DNA of 9,152 nt from Candidatus Dormiibacterota bacterium (GCA_003135035.1 PLDE01000191.1:945-10096), one strand, 5' to 3'. Positions 1 through 7,727 are shown, counted from the stretch's first letter. Notes: generated by a model not told the origin, from the letters alone. Numbers and translations are program-made.

Positions 1-2
1 AG

Positions 3-1646
3 GACCACATCATCCACGGGATGTGGGATCAGGAGGCCGCGGCCTTAGCCGAGCTCCCCGAAGGGGGAGGCGAGTTGGTACTCATTCCCAGATCGCGTTT
101 CCATTCAAGCGGTCTCCCGACGATGGCAACCCTCGCGGTCGTCGACGGCTTGAGCCGGGACGACCTTGGCCAGATCCGCCGAGCCCGCTCCTGTGGCCTG
201 CGACGGGTGCGAGTCATTCGGGTGGTTCAGAAGCACCCGGCGTTGCTGGTGGAGGTGGAGGAGATCGCCCCGGCTGGCGTCGCGACCGAGGCTGACCTCA
301 CCAGATTGCACCGGATCGCGACCCGCGTCCGAGCCAAGGGCAGGGTTCAGTCGTCGCGAACTTCGGGCTCAGAAGTGAGCCAGCTACCGCCAGATGAGCT
401 TGCCGACAGGCTCGTCGCTGACCTGGAGCCCGATGAGTACGCGCGCTTGGCACTGCTGAACGCGGCCTTCTGGCCTGACCGGCTCCCGATCCTTGAGAGG
501 CTCGCCCGGAGATATACCGCTCGACGAACCAGGGAGCGAGACCTCGGTCCCGCTGCCAGCCCGAGGAGACGGATCACGGCGGCGGGTTTGCCCAAGGAAG
601 TGAAGCGCGCCGTGGAGCGCGATCTGGCTCAGTCGTCGGGCTCTCACGGGGCTGGGAATCGGGAGGCGGCCGAGATCGTCCTCGACCTGGTTTGGAAGGC
701 TCCGCCCATCCCGGCCATCGACCTCACGAGGGCCCGGGAGCTTCTTGATGGTGGCCACTACGGCTTGGACGAGGCCAAGCGAGCTCTCATGGACTTTCTG
801 GACACCGCCGAGTGGCAGAGGCGTCGGGGCCAGCCGGCGGCCACCTGGCGCTCTCTTTGCCTCGTGGGGCCGCCGGGCACGGGCAAGTCCAGCCTTCTGT
901 ACTCGGTGGCTGGGGCCATGGGCCGGCGCCTGGAAGTCCTGCCCCTGGGCGGGGCTGATGACATCAACTTGGTGGGAGCGGAGCGGACCTACATGAGGTC
1001 GCGACCTGGCGGTGTGGTCCGCAGGCTTCGCACCTCCCACGCTCACCCCAGCCAGATCGTCTTCCTGCTGGACGAGCTCGACAAGGTGAGCCGCGACTCT
1101 CACCGATCCCCGGTGTCGGTGCTCCTGGCGCTGCTCGACCCAACCCAGAACTCAGGCTTCCAGGACCACTTTCTCGGCGAGGTCCGGATCGACCTCTCAG
1201 GGGCCGTGTTCGTAGCAACGGCCAACGAGCGGGCAGCGATCCCCCTGCCCCTCCAGGACCGCCTCCAGTTCGTGGAAGTCCTCGGGTACAGCCAGAAGGA
1301 GCAGCTGGCGATCGCGGAGTCGTACCTGCTTCCGAAGCTCCTCGCGAGCCTGGGGATTCAGGGCGAGCTCACCGTGGACGGCGGGGCACTTCGGTCGCTC
1401 GTCTTCGACCACCAGCACTCCCCTGGTTGCCGGCGGCTGGAGCAGCGGCTCCAGCTAGTGGTCAGCCGCGGTCTTGGTCGGTACATGGACGGAGGGAGAC
1501 CGGTAGTCGTCGACTCCGACTTGGCGCGTTTGTGGATCCCGCCTGCGGCACCCAGTCAGATCGGATTTCACGCGACGTTGTCGCCCGAGCCGATGGCGGA
1601 CGGCCCGTCTGGCTCGGACCGACTCGGGCTCAGGGAAGCGCGGTGA
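3..1646 (+). CDS. Lon-like AAA+ ATPase without protease domain (5' end beyond window)
   Basis: The frame is open to the left edge, so the true start may lie upstream; the first visible ATG is at 21, and residues are numbered from it. Residues ~20-90 resemble the C-terminal part of the Lon substrate-binding (LAN) domain, ending in LLVEVEEIAP. A helical linker follows. The AAA+ core has Walker A GPPGTGKSS (283-291), Walker B VFLLDE (347-352), a sensor-1 Asn (N402, in ATANE) and a probable arginine finger in QDRL. The stretch LDELDK..LLALLDPTQNS..DHFL is characteristic of Lon. A Lon-type helical lid follows to about residue 505. The chain then ends after ~35 unremarkable residues: the ~200-residue Lon protease domain, with its Ser-Lys dyad, is absent. 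It may therefore act as an ATP-driven unfoldase or remodeller, or be a truncated lon relative. Partner and pathway are unknown. A transposase unit begins about 300 bases downstream, so loss of the 3' part through insertion is possible. Confidence 0.85.
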   Translation, partial: DHIIHGMWDQEAAALAELPEGGGELVLIPRSRFHSSGLPTMATLAVVDGLSRDDLGQIRRARSCGLRRVRVIRVVQKHPALLVEVEEIAPAGVATEADLTRLHRIATRVRAKGRVQSSRTSGSEVSQLPPDELADRLVADLEPDEYARLALLNAAFWPDRLPILERLARRYTARRTRERDLGPAASPRRRITAAGLPKEVKRAVERDLAQSSGSHGAGNREAAEIVLDLVWKAPPIPAIDLTRARELLDGGHYGLDEAKRALMDFLDTAEWQRRRGQPAATWRSLCLVGPPGTGKSSLLYSVAGAMGRRLEVLPLGGADDINLVGAERTYMRSRPGGVVRRLRTSHAHPSQIVFLLDELDKVSRDSHRSPVSVLLALLDPTQNSGFQDHFLGEVRIDLSGAVFVATANERAAIPLPLQDRLQFVEVLGYSQKEQLAIAESYLLPKLLASLGIQGELTVDGGALRSLVFDHQHSPGCRRLEQRLQLVVSRGLGRYMDGGRPVVVDSDLARLWIPPAAPSQIGFHATLSPEPMADGPSGSDRLGLREAR

Positions 1647-1723
1647 GCGAGTCCCGGACGGGGTCGCCCGGCGGTCGTCGGCTGTCCCGGAGCCCTGTGA
1701 CGATTTTGTTACATGGTCGATTC

Positions 1724-1755
1724 TCGACTTGCCCTCCGGGATGGGTCGAAGTCGA
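1724..1755. repeat. Short inverted repeat (7-bp arms)
   Basis: TCGACTT at 1724-1730 is perfectly inverted as AAGTCGA at 1749-1755, with 18 bases between. It could be a hairpin or a binding dyad in the noncoding stretch after the ATPase gene. No T-run follows, so it is not a convincing intrinsic terminator. A 7-bp repeat can arise by chance. Confidence 0.3.
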
Positions 1756-1782
1756 TGCCCACCCGGTGGCGTCGGGGAGCAT

Positions 1783-1811
1783 TTGACGACGCAATCTTTA
1801 AATGACAGCCT
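1783..1811 (+). promoter_or_regulatory. Weak sigma70-like promoter candidate for the two-gene transposition unit
   Basis: TTGACG (1783-1788) is a good -35 match. Seventeen bases further is CAGCCT (1806-1811), which keeps only the A and final T of a TANNNT-type -10 element. It lies about 130 bases upstream of the TTG start at 1943. Only the -35 is strong, so this is a tentative call. Confidence 0.2.
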
Positions 1812-1942
1812 AGGGTTGCCATGCAGACCCAGGCTAGAGACCCAAGATTCGGCAGCATTCGCTGCCGTGGCGAGTTCGTGCTCCCACTTGGGGACGCTGA
1901 GGACGTCCTTGGCGGTGGAGTCAGCCACCAGACCGGGGGTGC

Positions 1943-2995
1943 TTGCCTGGCGTAGCCGTTCAGTGGCTCGCCGAGTCCTTGGAGCGACTCTTGGCGCTGC
2001 CTGAGGGGCACCAGTTCCGAGCGGTCGCCGACCGCTCGTATCGGCCGAAAAAGGCGGATGACGACAAGCAGTGGGAGCGTGCCTACCCGCTACTGATTGA
2101 AATCCTGGCAGCCGATCCTCGGCGGCTCACGGACGACCACCGCGCCATGGAGACACGTCGTGCCGCTCTGGCACGGCATGTGTACTGGCTGGCAGGTGAT
2201 TATCCCGCAGATCTTAATGCCGACTTTGCGCTCGACGACATGCAGATCGGCCGGTCGAGTGCCTGCTCTCTGGCCCACACCGTCTACCGATCACGGGCGG
2301 CGTTTATGTCGCAGATCCGCTCCTTCCGGGGTGGATACCCTGACCTGTTTCCCCAAGCGCAACCTGTACCCAAGCCCAACCGGCTGGCGCCGGTTACCGA
2401 CGACGAGTTCGCGATCGCCCTTCGAGCGGCGGACACCTTCCGCGCTCAAGCCACACGTGACCACATCCGCGCCCTGCTGCTGCTCGGCCGCGCGGTGGGA
2501 GCGGACGCTGGTGATTGCAGATATGTGGCTGGCTCCGACGTCTACCGCCGATCGGGCGCGGGGGTTTGGGTCCGATTGACCCGACCGGGATACGAACGCG
2601 ACGCCCCGGTGCTGGCGAGATTTGCCCCACAGCTGGAGGAGCTGGCGCAGAAGGCTGGCGACAGACTACTTATCTCGGCTCTGCCGCCCCCGGCTGCGCT
2701 CGGCGCTTGCAACGAGCTCGCCGGCGCGTTGGTGCGCAGGCTCCAGGCGATCAACCCCGGGCTGCACATCTCAGCGATGAGAGTCCGGAAGGCATGGCTA
2801 GTAGAGCAGATCGCAACGTGGGATAAACTCCACGCGTTCCTGGAAGCGTCAGGACTGAAGACCGCGCATTCGGTCGATGAACTCCGCCCGTTCTGGCCCG
2901 AGGTGGGTCTCGAACCGGCTCGGATAGCCGAACTGCTGGGAGGAATATCCAGGTCGACAGGCTCACGGCACGGTGACCGTGAGAGGCGGCGCTGA
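1943..2995 (+). CDS. Degenerate tyrosine-recombinase-like protein, coupled to transposase
   Basis: A 350-residue protein. The start is TTG: the frame has a stop at 1898-1900 and no ATG or GTG before 1943. I do not recognise an exact family. Residues ~25-135 are helical and could be the core-binding domain of a tyrosine integrase. From ~150 (RLAPVTDDEFAIAL) the layout follows an integrase catalytic domain. The stretch GADAGDCRYVAGSDV (from ~186) aligns without gaps to the usual G-L-R-x-x-E...D-V box, but has Asp188 where the first catalytic Arg belongs. VWVRLTRPGYERDAPVL matches the beta-hairpin, and HISAMRVRKAW (275-285) matches the HxxR box with Ser277 for His and Arg280 kept. There is no Tyr at all after that point, so no nucleophile. 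The fold assignment is inference. The role is unknown: a DNA-binding accessory, target selector or regulator of the adjoining transposase would fit. Its TGA overlaps the transposase ATG by one base. Confidence 0.7.
   Translation: MPGVAVQWLAESLERLLALPEGHQFRAVADRSYRPKKADDDKQWERAYPLLIEILAADPRRLTDDHRAMETRRAALARHVYWLAGDYPADLNADFALDDMQIGRSSACSLAHTVYRSRAAFMSQIRSFRGGYPDLFPQAQPVPKPNRLAPVTDDEFAIALRAADTFRAQATRDHIRALLLLGRAVGADAGDCRYVAGSDVYRRSGAGVWVRLTRPGYERDAPVLARFAPQLEELAQKAGDRLLISALPPPAALGACNELAGALVRRLQAINPGLHISAMRVRKAWLVEQIATWDKLHAFLEASGLKTAHSVDELRPFWPEVGLEPARIAELLGGISRSTGSRHGDRERRR
2962..2986 (+). promoter_or_regulatory. Hairpin overlapping the transposase ribosome-binding site
   Basis: CTCACGG (2962-2968) and CCGTGAG (2977-2983) form a 7-bp stem with an 8-base loop at the end of the upstream gene. 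The 3' arm runs into GAGAGG (2981-2986), the only Shine-Dalgarno-like purine run before the transposase ATG at 2995. The hairpin would therefore partly hide the site until ribosomes finish the upstream gene. The same bases contain the DNA dyad CACGGT-G-ACCGTG (2969-2981), which could instead be a protein-binding site. Confidence 0.4.
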
Positions 2996-4581
2996 TGGAC
3001 CGGGAGGTACTGGCCATCATCGATCGCCACTTTCTTGCGCCGCACTCGGAGTTCTTCAGCGAGATTGATCGATCAATTCAACCAAGGCGCGGGCGACCCC
3101 TCCTGTCGTGTCGAGTGCTGTTCGCGGGGTTCATTTACCTGGGCATGGTCTGCAGTCCCAAGACGGTGACCAAACTGGCCAGAGTCCTCAAGAATGAGGC
3201 CACGCCTGGCCAATTGCAGCTAATAGTCGGCACCCCAACCGGACCTATCCATGAGCACGCGACCCCGCTCGCGCCGTCCAAGTGGCGCATTTACCGCCTC
3301 TACAGGGCGCTCGAGCTCGGCTTCAAGCGGGACGGCTTGGGAAAGGAGATCTTCGGCGACGACGACCTGGACGCCGCTCTCCGTAAGGTGGGGACAAGTT
3401 TGCTGGATAGCAGCGGGCCGGCTCCTCCGGAGGGGGCGGAATACACGGTCGACACAACCGACATCTGGGCCGCCTGCCGGCCAGTGAGCCAGGCCAAGCT
3501 GAGAAATGGAGTGGCCGCTTCTGACCCCGACGCCAGGTGGCGCAAGAAGAAGCATGGCAAGTTGGATCCCGATGCGCCCGTGCCGGTGCGTGGACCTGCT
3601 GATAAGACGAAATGGGAAGACAAAGTCGTGTTCGGCTATGGGGCGGTGACGGTCGGAGGTACCCATGAAAACTATGGCTACGTCTATGGGTGCCAGCTCA
3701 TACCAGCCAATCAATACGGCGTCCTGGTCTCACTGAAGATCGCGGATGAGGTCAGGGCGCGACGACATGTGATCGGAGCGCTAATTGGTGACCGGGAATT
3801 TGGTAGTGCTGGCCGTTGGATTGCTGGTCTTAGAGAGCGAGACACGATGCCTGCCTTTGATTTCAAGGAAGACACGCGATCCCGGGATGCCGATTGGAAG
3901 GCGTGTTTAGTGCTGCAGGGTTGGCCTTATCTACCCCAGCTCCCGGCGCGCTTGTGGCAGCTGGAGCGCCCCGGCCAGCAGGCCCCTGCCTGGAAGTGGC
4001 AGGCCTTCTGGGATAAGGTCGACGAGCGGCAGCTCTACGCGTTGCTTCCTCACGGCCGACCCACCCCGTCCGGGGCTCGGGTGACCTCGCCGCTCTTCCG
4101 AAATCGCGCTCTTGGATGCCCGAAGGTGCCGGGATCGATGCGGAAACGGGATCCGAAGCTGGCGACGTGTTCTGGCACGCATGGCGACAATGAGGCCTGC
4201 TGCATCCGTTCCGCGAGCTTCAAAGCCGAGTACGCCCCGCTCACCTACCAATATCCCGTCTGGGGCACACCAGAGTGGGAGCACCGGTATAACAAGCGAA
4301 CCAACGTCGAGCGAGGCTTCAGCACGCTGAAGAACCCCGACGTGATCGGGATGATGCCGGGTCTCTACCGGATCCGAGGCTTGATCAAGATGTCGCTGCT
4401 GGTGGCGTGCATGTTCGTCGCCCACAATCTCCATCTGAGGATGGTGGACGAGGAGCGTCTGGTCAAGGGTCGGCCGCGCCTGGTGCGCACCCCGAGGCGC
4501 CATCAGATCTTCGCGAGGGCAACGTTGCCGGCTGCGCCGGCCGCGGTGAGCGTTCAGGGGGCGGACTCCCGGGCACCGTAA
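2995..4581 (+). CDS. IS4-superfamily DDE transposase
   Basis: A 528-residue transposase with an RNase H-like catalytic core that cuts and joins transposon ends in a metal-dependent reaction. The presumed triad is D153 (YTVDTTD), D266 (IGDREF) and E439. Around the Glu, YNKRTNVERGFSTLK has Y432, R435, E439 and K446 in the exact Y-(2)-R-(3)-E-(6)-K spacing that defines the YREK signature of IS4-type enzymes. About 170 residues separate D266 and E439, as expected for the beta-strand insertion of this group; the insertion contains a small Cys/His cluster (ATCSGTHGDNEACC). The N-terminal ~120 residues are probably the DNA-binding part. The ATG overlaps the stop codon of the preceding gene (TGATG), which implies translational coupling. 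The frame is intact, with all catalytic residues present, so it may be active. The exact IS family (IS4, IS1182-like or other) is not settled from sequence alone. Confidence 0.9.
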   Translation: MDREVLAIIDRHFLAPHSEFFSEIDRSIQPRRGRPLLSCRVLFAGFIYLGMVCSPKTVTKLARVLKNEATPGQLQLIVGTPTGPIHEHATPLAPSKWRIYRLYRALELGFKRDGLGKEIFGDDDLDAALRKVGTSLLDSSGPAPPEGAEYTVDTTDIWAACRPVSQAKLRNGVAASDPDARWRKKKHGKLDPDAPVPVRGPADKTKWEDKVVFGYGAVTVGGTHENYGYVYGCQLIPANQYGVLVSLKIADEVRARRHVIGALIGDREFGSAGRWIAGLRERDTMPAFDFKEDTRSRDADWKACLVLQGWPYLPQLPARLWQLERPGQQAPAWKWQAFWDKVDERQLYALLPHGRPTPSGARVTSPLFRNRALGCPKVPGSMRKRDPKLATCSGTHGDNEACCIRSASFKAEYAPLTYQYPVWGTPEWEHRYNKRTNVERGFSTLKNPDVIGMMPGLYRIRGLIKMSLLVACMFVAHNLHLRMVDEERLVKGRPRLVRTPRRHQIFARATLPAAPAAVSVQGADSRAP

Positions 4582-4642
4582 GCCCGATACGCCGCCCTCC
4601 GCTCCGTGCTTGACCCCTGAGTACTACCGCACCCAAGGGGTT

Positions 4643-4670
4643 TTCGGCCGTCCGGTAGATCGCGGCCGAA
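4643..4670. repeat. Hairpin-forming inverted repeat downstream of the transposase
   Basis: TTCGGCCG (4643-4650) is perfectly inverted as CGGCCGAA (4663-4670) around a 12-base loop. No T-run follows on either side, so it is a weak terminator candidate. It may be part of the transposon right end or simply a GC-rich palindrome. Confidence 0.4.
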
Positions 4671-4707
4671 TGGCCTGAGTTCAGTTTTAAGTAAGCCAGA
4701 AATAGAG

Positions 4708-4736
4708 AAGCGCCCGAGGAGAGTCCTCGGGCGCTT
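4708..4736. terminator. Strong, probably bidirectional, intrinsic terminator between transposase and nrdJ
   Basis: A perfect 13-bp stem, AAGCGCCCGAGGA (4708-4720) with its complement at 4724-4736, closes a 3-base loop (GAG). On the + strand TTGCTTT follows; on the - strand the stem is followed by a T-rich run (TTCTCTATTT). It sits about 64 bases past the nrdJ stop and about 127 past the transposase stop, so it probably ends nrdJ transcription and shields it from opposing transcription out of the transposon. Confidence 0.8.
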
Positions 4737-4799
4737 TGCTTTGGGTGTTGCTTAGCTAATTCGCCAACGAGTCAGGGAAAATTCGCAAATGGCTCCTCA

Positions 4800-7640
4800 T
4801 TAGGAGCAGCCGGAGGTGCTCCCGCAGTTCATGCACTTGTAGCAGGCACCGTTGCGCACCATGAGTGAGCCGCAATCTGAGCACGAGGGGGCGTCCTCTT
4901 GATTGCGAAAGGTCAGCTCGGACGAGAGTTGCTTGGCGCTCGCTTGTCCGGGAGGTGGTGACGCGACAGTCGCTGGAATTGGCGCGACTGCCGCGACGGC
5001 AACGGCGACGAGGTCTTCGGACTCCTCGCGGCGACTGATGATCCCCAGAGCGTCGCGATCCTCGGCGGAGAGGAAGCGAGCTGCCAGCCATCGGAAGATG
5101 TAGTCGACGATCGACTTGGCGATCGGAATCTCGGGGTTCCCCGTGTAGCCGGCCGGCTCGAAGCGGGTGTGGGCGAATTTGGCGCAGAAGAGGCGGAGGG
5201 GGACGCCGTACTGGAGCGCCACCGAGATGGAGGTGGCGAAGGAGTCCATCATTCCGCTCAGGGTGCTGCCTTCCTTGGCCATCTTGAGGAAGATCTCGCC
5301 CGGTTGGCCATCCTCGTACAGGCCGACGGTGAGGTAGCCCTCATGGCCCTGGATGTCGAACTTGTGCGTGATCGCGGCCCGCTCCGATGGCAACCGGTGC
5401 CGGGCCGGGCGCGCAGCCAGGGGCTCTGCCGCCTCTTGGCCGTTGTAGTTGGCCTGCTTGCGCGAGGTGGAGAGGGGCTGGCTGCGCTTGCTGCCGTCAC
5501 GGTAGACGGCGATCGCCTTGAGTCCCAGCTTCCAAGCGTCGGTGTAAGCCTGCTCGACATCTTCGGGAGCAGCGTCTTGGGGCAGGTTGACCGTCTTGCT
5601 GATGGCACCGGAGATGAACGGCTGGACCGCGGCCATCATCCGCACGTGTCCCTGCCAGGTGATCGAACGCTGTCCGTTGGCGGGGGGGAAAGCGCAGTCG
5701 AAGACGGCCAGGTCGTCGTCGCGGAGATGAGGTGCACCCTCGATGGTGTCGTGCCCATTGATGTAGGCCAGCACCGCGGAAATCGCCTCCTCGCCGTAGC
5801 CGAGCTTGCGCAATGCCGAGGGCACGGTTCCGTTGACCATCTTGAGCAGGCCGCCGCCGACAAGCTTCTTGTACTTGACCAACGCGATGTCGGGCTCGAC
5901 CCCTGTCGTGTCGCAATCGAGCATGAAGGAGATGGTTCCGGTCGGTGCCAGCACCGTCGCCTGGGAGTTGCGGTATCCGTGCATGGCACCGAGCTCGTGA
6001 GCGTCGTCCCAGGCCGTGCGGGCGGCCGCCAAAAGCGGCGCCGGCGCGTTCTCGTCGGAAATCTTGTAGGCAGCGCCGCGGTGCTTCTCGATCACCCGGA
6101 GCATGGGCTGCCGGTTGGGGTCGTAGCCCTCGAAGGGCCCGACCTCCTTGGCGATCCGGGCGGACTGGGCGTAGGCCTCGCCGGTGAGGATGGCGGTCAG
6201 GGCCCCCGAGTAGTCGCGCGCCTGGGGACTGTCGTAGGGCAGTCCCAGGGCCATTAGCACCGCTCCCAAGTTGGCGTAGCCGAGACCGAGGGGACGGAAT
6301 TTGTGGCTGTTGACGGTGATCCGCTCGGTGGGGTAGGTGGCGTAGCCGACCATCACCTCCATCGCGGTCAGCATGATCCGGACGGTGTGGCGGTAGCCAT
6401 CGACGTCGAAGCTGCCGTCATCGGCCAGGAACTTCATCAGATTGATGCTGGAGAGGTTGCAGGCGGTGTCGTCCAGGAAGACGAACTCGGAGCAGGGGTT
6501 GCTGGCATTGATCCGGCCCGAGTTGGGGCAGGTGTGCCACTCGTTGATGGTGGTGTCGAACTGCAGGCCGGGATCCCCGCAGGCCCAGGCAGCGTCGGCG
6601 ATCTGGCGCATCAGGTCGCGGGTCTGGTAGGTGCCCACCACCCGGTTCTTGTCAGTGACCGCGTAGGTGCGCCATTCCTTGTCTTCCAAGAAGGCGCGCA
6701 TGAACTCGTCGGTGACCCGGATCGAGTTGTTGGAGTTCTGAAAGAAGACGGAGGCATAGGCCTCGCCGGTGAAGGCGCCGTCGTAGCCGGCCTCGATCAG
6801 CGCCCATGCCTTGCGCTCTTCTTTGACCTTGCAGTTGATGAAGTCGACGATGTCGGGGTGGTCAGCGTTGAGGATCACCATCTTGGCCGCTCGGCGGGTG
6901 GTGCCTCCCGACTTGATCACCCCGGCGAAGGCGTCGAAGCCCTTCATGAAGGAGACCGGTCCGCTGGCGGTGCCGCCACTGGCCAGGTGCTCGACCGAGG
7001 AGCGGATCGAGGAGAGGTTGGTGCCGGTTCCGGAACCGTGCTTGAAGAGCATCCCCTCGGTCTTGGCCAGAGTGAGGATCGAGGTCATGGTGTCCTCGAC
7101 CGAGTTGATGAAGCAGGCGCTTACCTGGGGGTTGGGGTCGGCGCCCAGGTTGAACCAGACCGGGCTGTTGAAGGCGGCGACCTGGTTGACCAGGATGGCG
7201 CAGAGTTCGGCGTGGAAGGTCTCCAGGTCGGCCTCGGTGGCGAAGTAGTTGCCCTCCCGACCCCAGTCCCTGATGGTGTCCGCCACCCGGGAGATCAGCT
7301 GGCGCACGCTCGACTCCCGCTGCGGGCTGCCTTGGAGGCCCCGGAAATACTTGGAGACGACAACGTTGGTCGCCAGCTGGGACCAGGAGGCGGGTACCTC
7401 GACGTCCTCCTGGGCGAAGACCGTTTCACCCTTCTCGTTGGCAATGTTGGCGGTGCGGTGCTCCCATTCGATGGCGTCGAAGGGGTGCACGCCGGGCTCA
7501 CTGAAGTGCCGCTCGACCTGCAAGCCGAGACTCCCTGCCGGCTTCGTCCCCTGCTGCCCGGCAGACCGCTTGGTCGGCGCGTGGGCAGTGCGGGAAACCG
7601 CTGGGGAAGCTGGTTCGGGGTCGCTCGCAGATCGGTCCAC
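4800..7640 (-). CDS. nrdJ: Adenosylcobalamin-dependent (class II) ribonucleotide reductase
   Basis: A cytoplasmic enzyme that reduces ribonucleotides to deoxyribonucleotides for DNA synthesis, using adenosylcobalamin and no oxygen to make the active-site thiyl radical. The 946 residues are full length for the long NrdJ type. After a variable ~45-residue N-terminus comes the ten-stranded barrel. C176 (in SACF) and C394 (in TACNLSS) are the expected redox pair. NPCSEF gives N381, thiyl C383 and E385; the 11-residue gap between C383 and C394 is as expected for class II enzymes. Residues ~755-855 are a TSCPD domain. The tail carries six cysteines (C920, C923, C933, C936, C939, C945), a zinc-ribbon-like or redox-shuttle segment. 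There is no intein or frameshift. The start is GTG at 7640, fixed by AGGAGGG six bases upstream. Candidate NrdR boxes upstream suggest dNTP-responsive repression. The gene converges on the transposase unit and diverges from the E2 gene. Confidence 0.97.
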   Translation of the reverse strand: MDRSASDPEPASPAVSRTAHAPTKRSAGQQGTKPAGSLGLQVERHFSEPGVHPFDAIEWEHRTANIANEKGETVFAQEDVEVPASWSQLATNVVVSKYFRGLQGSPQRESSVRQLISRVADTIRDWGREGNYFATEADLETFHAELCAILVNQVAAFNSPVWFNLGADPNPQVSACFINSVEDTMTSILTLAKTEGMLFKHGSGTGTNLSSIRSSVEHLASGGTASGPVSFMKGFDAFAGVIKSGGTTRRAAKMVILNADHPDIVDFINCKVKEERKAWALIEAGYDGAFTGEAYASVFFQNSNNSIRVTDEFMRAFLEDKEWRTYAVTDKNRVVGTYQTRDLMRQIADAAWACGDPGLQFDTTINEWHTCPNSGRINASNPCSEFVFLDDTACNLSSINLMKFLADDGSFDVDGYRHTVRIMLTAMEVMVGYATYPTERITVNSHKFRPLGLGYANLGAVLMALGLPYDSPQARDYSGALTAILTGEAYAQSARIAKEVGPFEGYDPNRQPMLRVIEKHRGAAYKISDENAPAPLLAAARTAWDDAHELGAMHGYRNSQATVLAPTGTISFMLDCDTTGVEPDIALVKYKKLVGGGLLKMVNGTVPSALRKLGYGEEAISAVLAYINGHDTIEGAPHLRDDDLAVFDCAFPPANGQRSITWQGHVRMMAAVQPFISGAISKTVNLPQDAAPEDVEQAYTDAWKLGLKAIAVYRDGSKRSQPLSTSRKQANYNGQEAAEPLAARPARHRLPSERAAITHKFDIQGHEGYLTVGLYEDGQPGEIFLKMAKEGSTLSGMMDSFATSISVALQYGVPLRLFCAKFAHTRFEPAGYTGNPEIPIAKSIVDYIFRWLAARFLSAEDRDALGIISRREESEDLVAVAVAAVAPIPATVASPPPGQASAKQLSSELTFRNQEDAPSCSDCGSLMVRNGACYKCMNCGSTSGCS

Positions 7641-7646
7641 TGGATT

Positions 7647-7653
7647 CCCTCCT
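7647..7653 (-). promoter_or_regulatory. nrdJ ribosome-binding site
   Basis: On the - strand AGGAGGG lies six bases before the GTG at 7640-7638. This near-perfect Shine-Dalgarno site fixes the GTG as the nrdJ start. Confidence 0.8.
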
Positions 7654-7695
7654 GGCAGGACGAATGGGGTTTTGAGGTAAGCCTAGGTGGCTGTA

Positions 7696-7711
7696 GGACA
7701 ACATGTGGTGG
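7696..7711. promoter_or_regulatory. Candidate NrdR box, nrdJ-proximal
   Basis: An imperfect 16-bp palindrome centred between 7703 and 7704 with core ACAACATGTGGT. By hand count it matches about 10 of 16 positions of the NrdR consensus ACACWATATATWGTGT. Its centre is 32 bp from the second box (7728-7743), the spacing typical of NrdR box pairs. It lies in the presumed nrdJ leader. Confidence 0.5.
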
Positions 7712-7727
7712 TTGCCGCAGACCCTAG

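Larger units (their letters stand above)
1647..1942. other. Noncoding stretch between the ATPase and the transposition unit
   Basis: No convincing gene is seen on either strand; the open frames here are short and have no family resemblance. It is less GC-rich in places (around 1703-1720 and 1781-1805) than the flanking coding DNA. I looked for a Lon protease remnant (a GPSAG-like motif) in all frames and found none. The left end of the transposon probably lies here, but comparing this stretch by eye with the reverse complement of 4582-4799 gave no convincing terminal inverted repeat. Confidence 0.5.
1943..4581 (+). mobile_element. Probable two-gene transposable unit (recombinase-like protein + IS4-type transposase), ends not located
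   Basis: The transposase gene and its one-base-overlapping partner form one transcriptional and translational unit flanked by noncoding DNA on both sides (1647-1942 and 4582-4799). The coordinates given are only the gene core. The true ends should lie within the flanks, but I saw no convincing terminal inverted repeats or target-site duplication. Confidence 0.5.

Noticed and set aside
384..1103. 239-residue open frame on the - strand opposite the Lon-like ATPase
   Set aside because: It is antisense to the AAA+ core with its recognisable Walker motifs and has no coherent domain.
1560..1620. ADGPSG near the end of the ATPase as a remnant of the Lon catalytic motif (DGPSAG)
   Set aside because: The flanking residues show no similarity to the protease domain and only a few residues remain before the stop, so the match is likely chance.
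1427..1786. 119-residue + strand frame overlapping the ATPase 3' end
   Set aside because: The first two-thirds is a frame-shadow of the ATPase gene, with no ribosome-binding site and no recognisable similarity.
5169..7727. Long open frames on the + strand opposite nrdJ (5169-6257 and 6303-7727)
   Set aside because: They mirror the GC-biased codons of nrdJ, show Gly/Val/Asp-rich low-complexity translations with no family resemblance, and lie wholly or almost wholly antisense to a gene with clear catalytic motifs.
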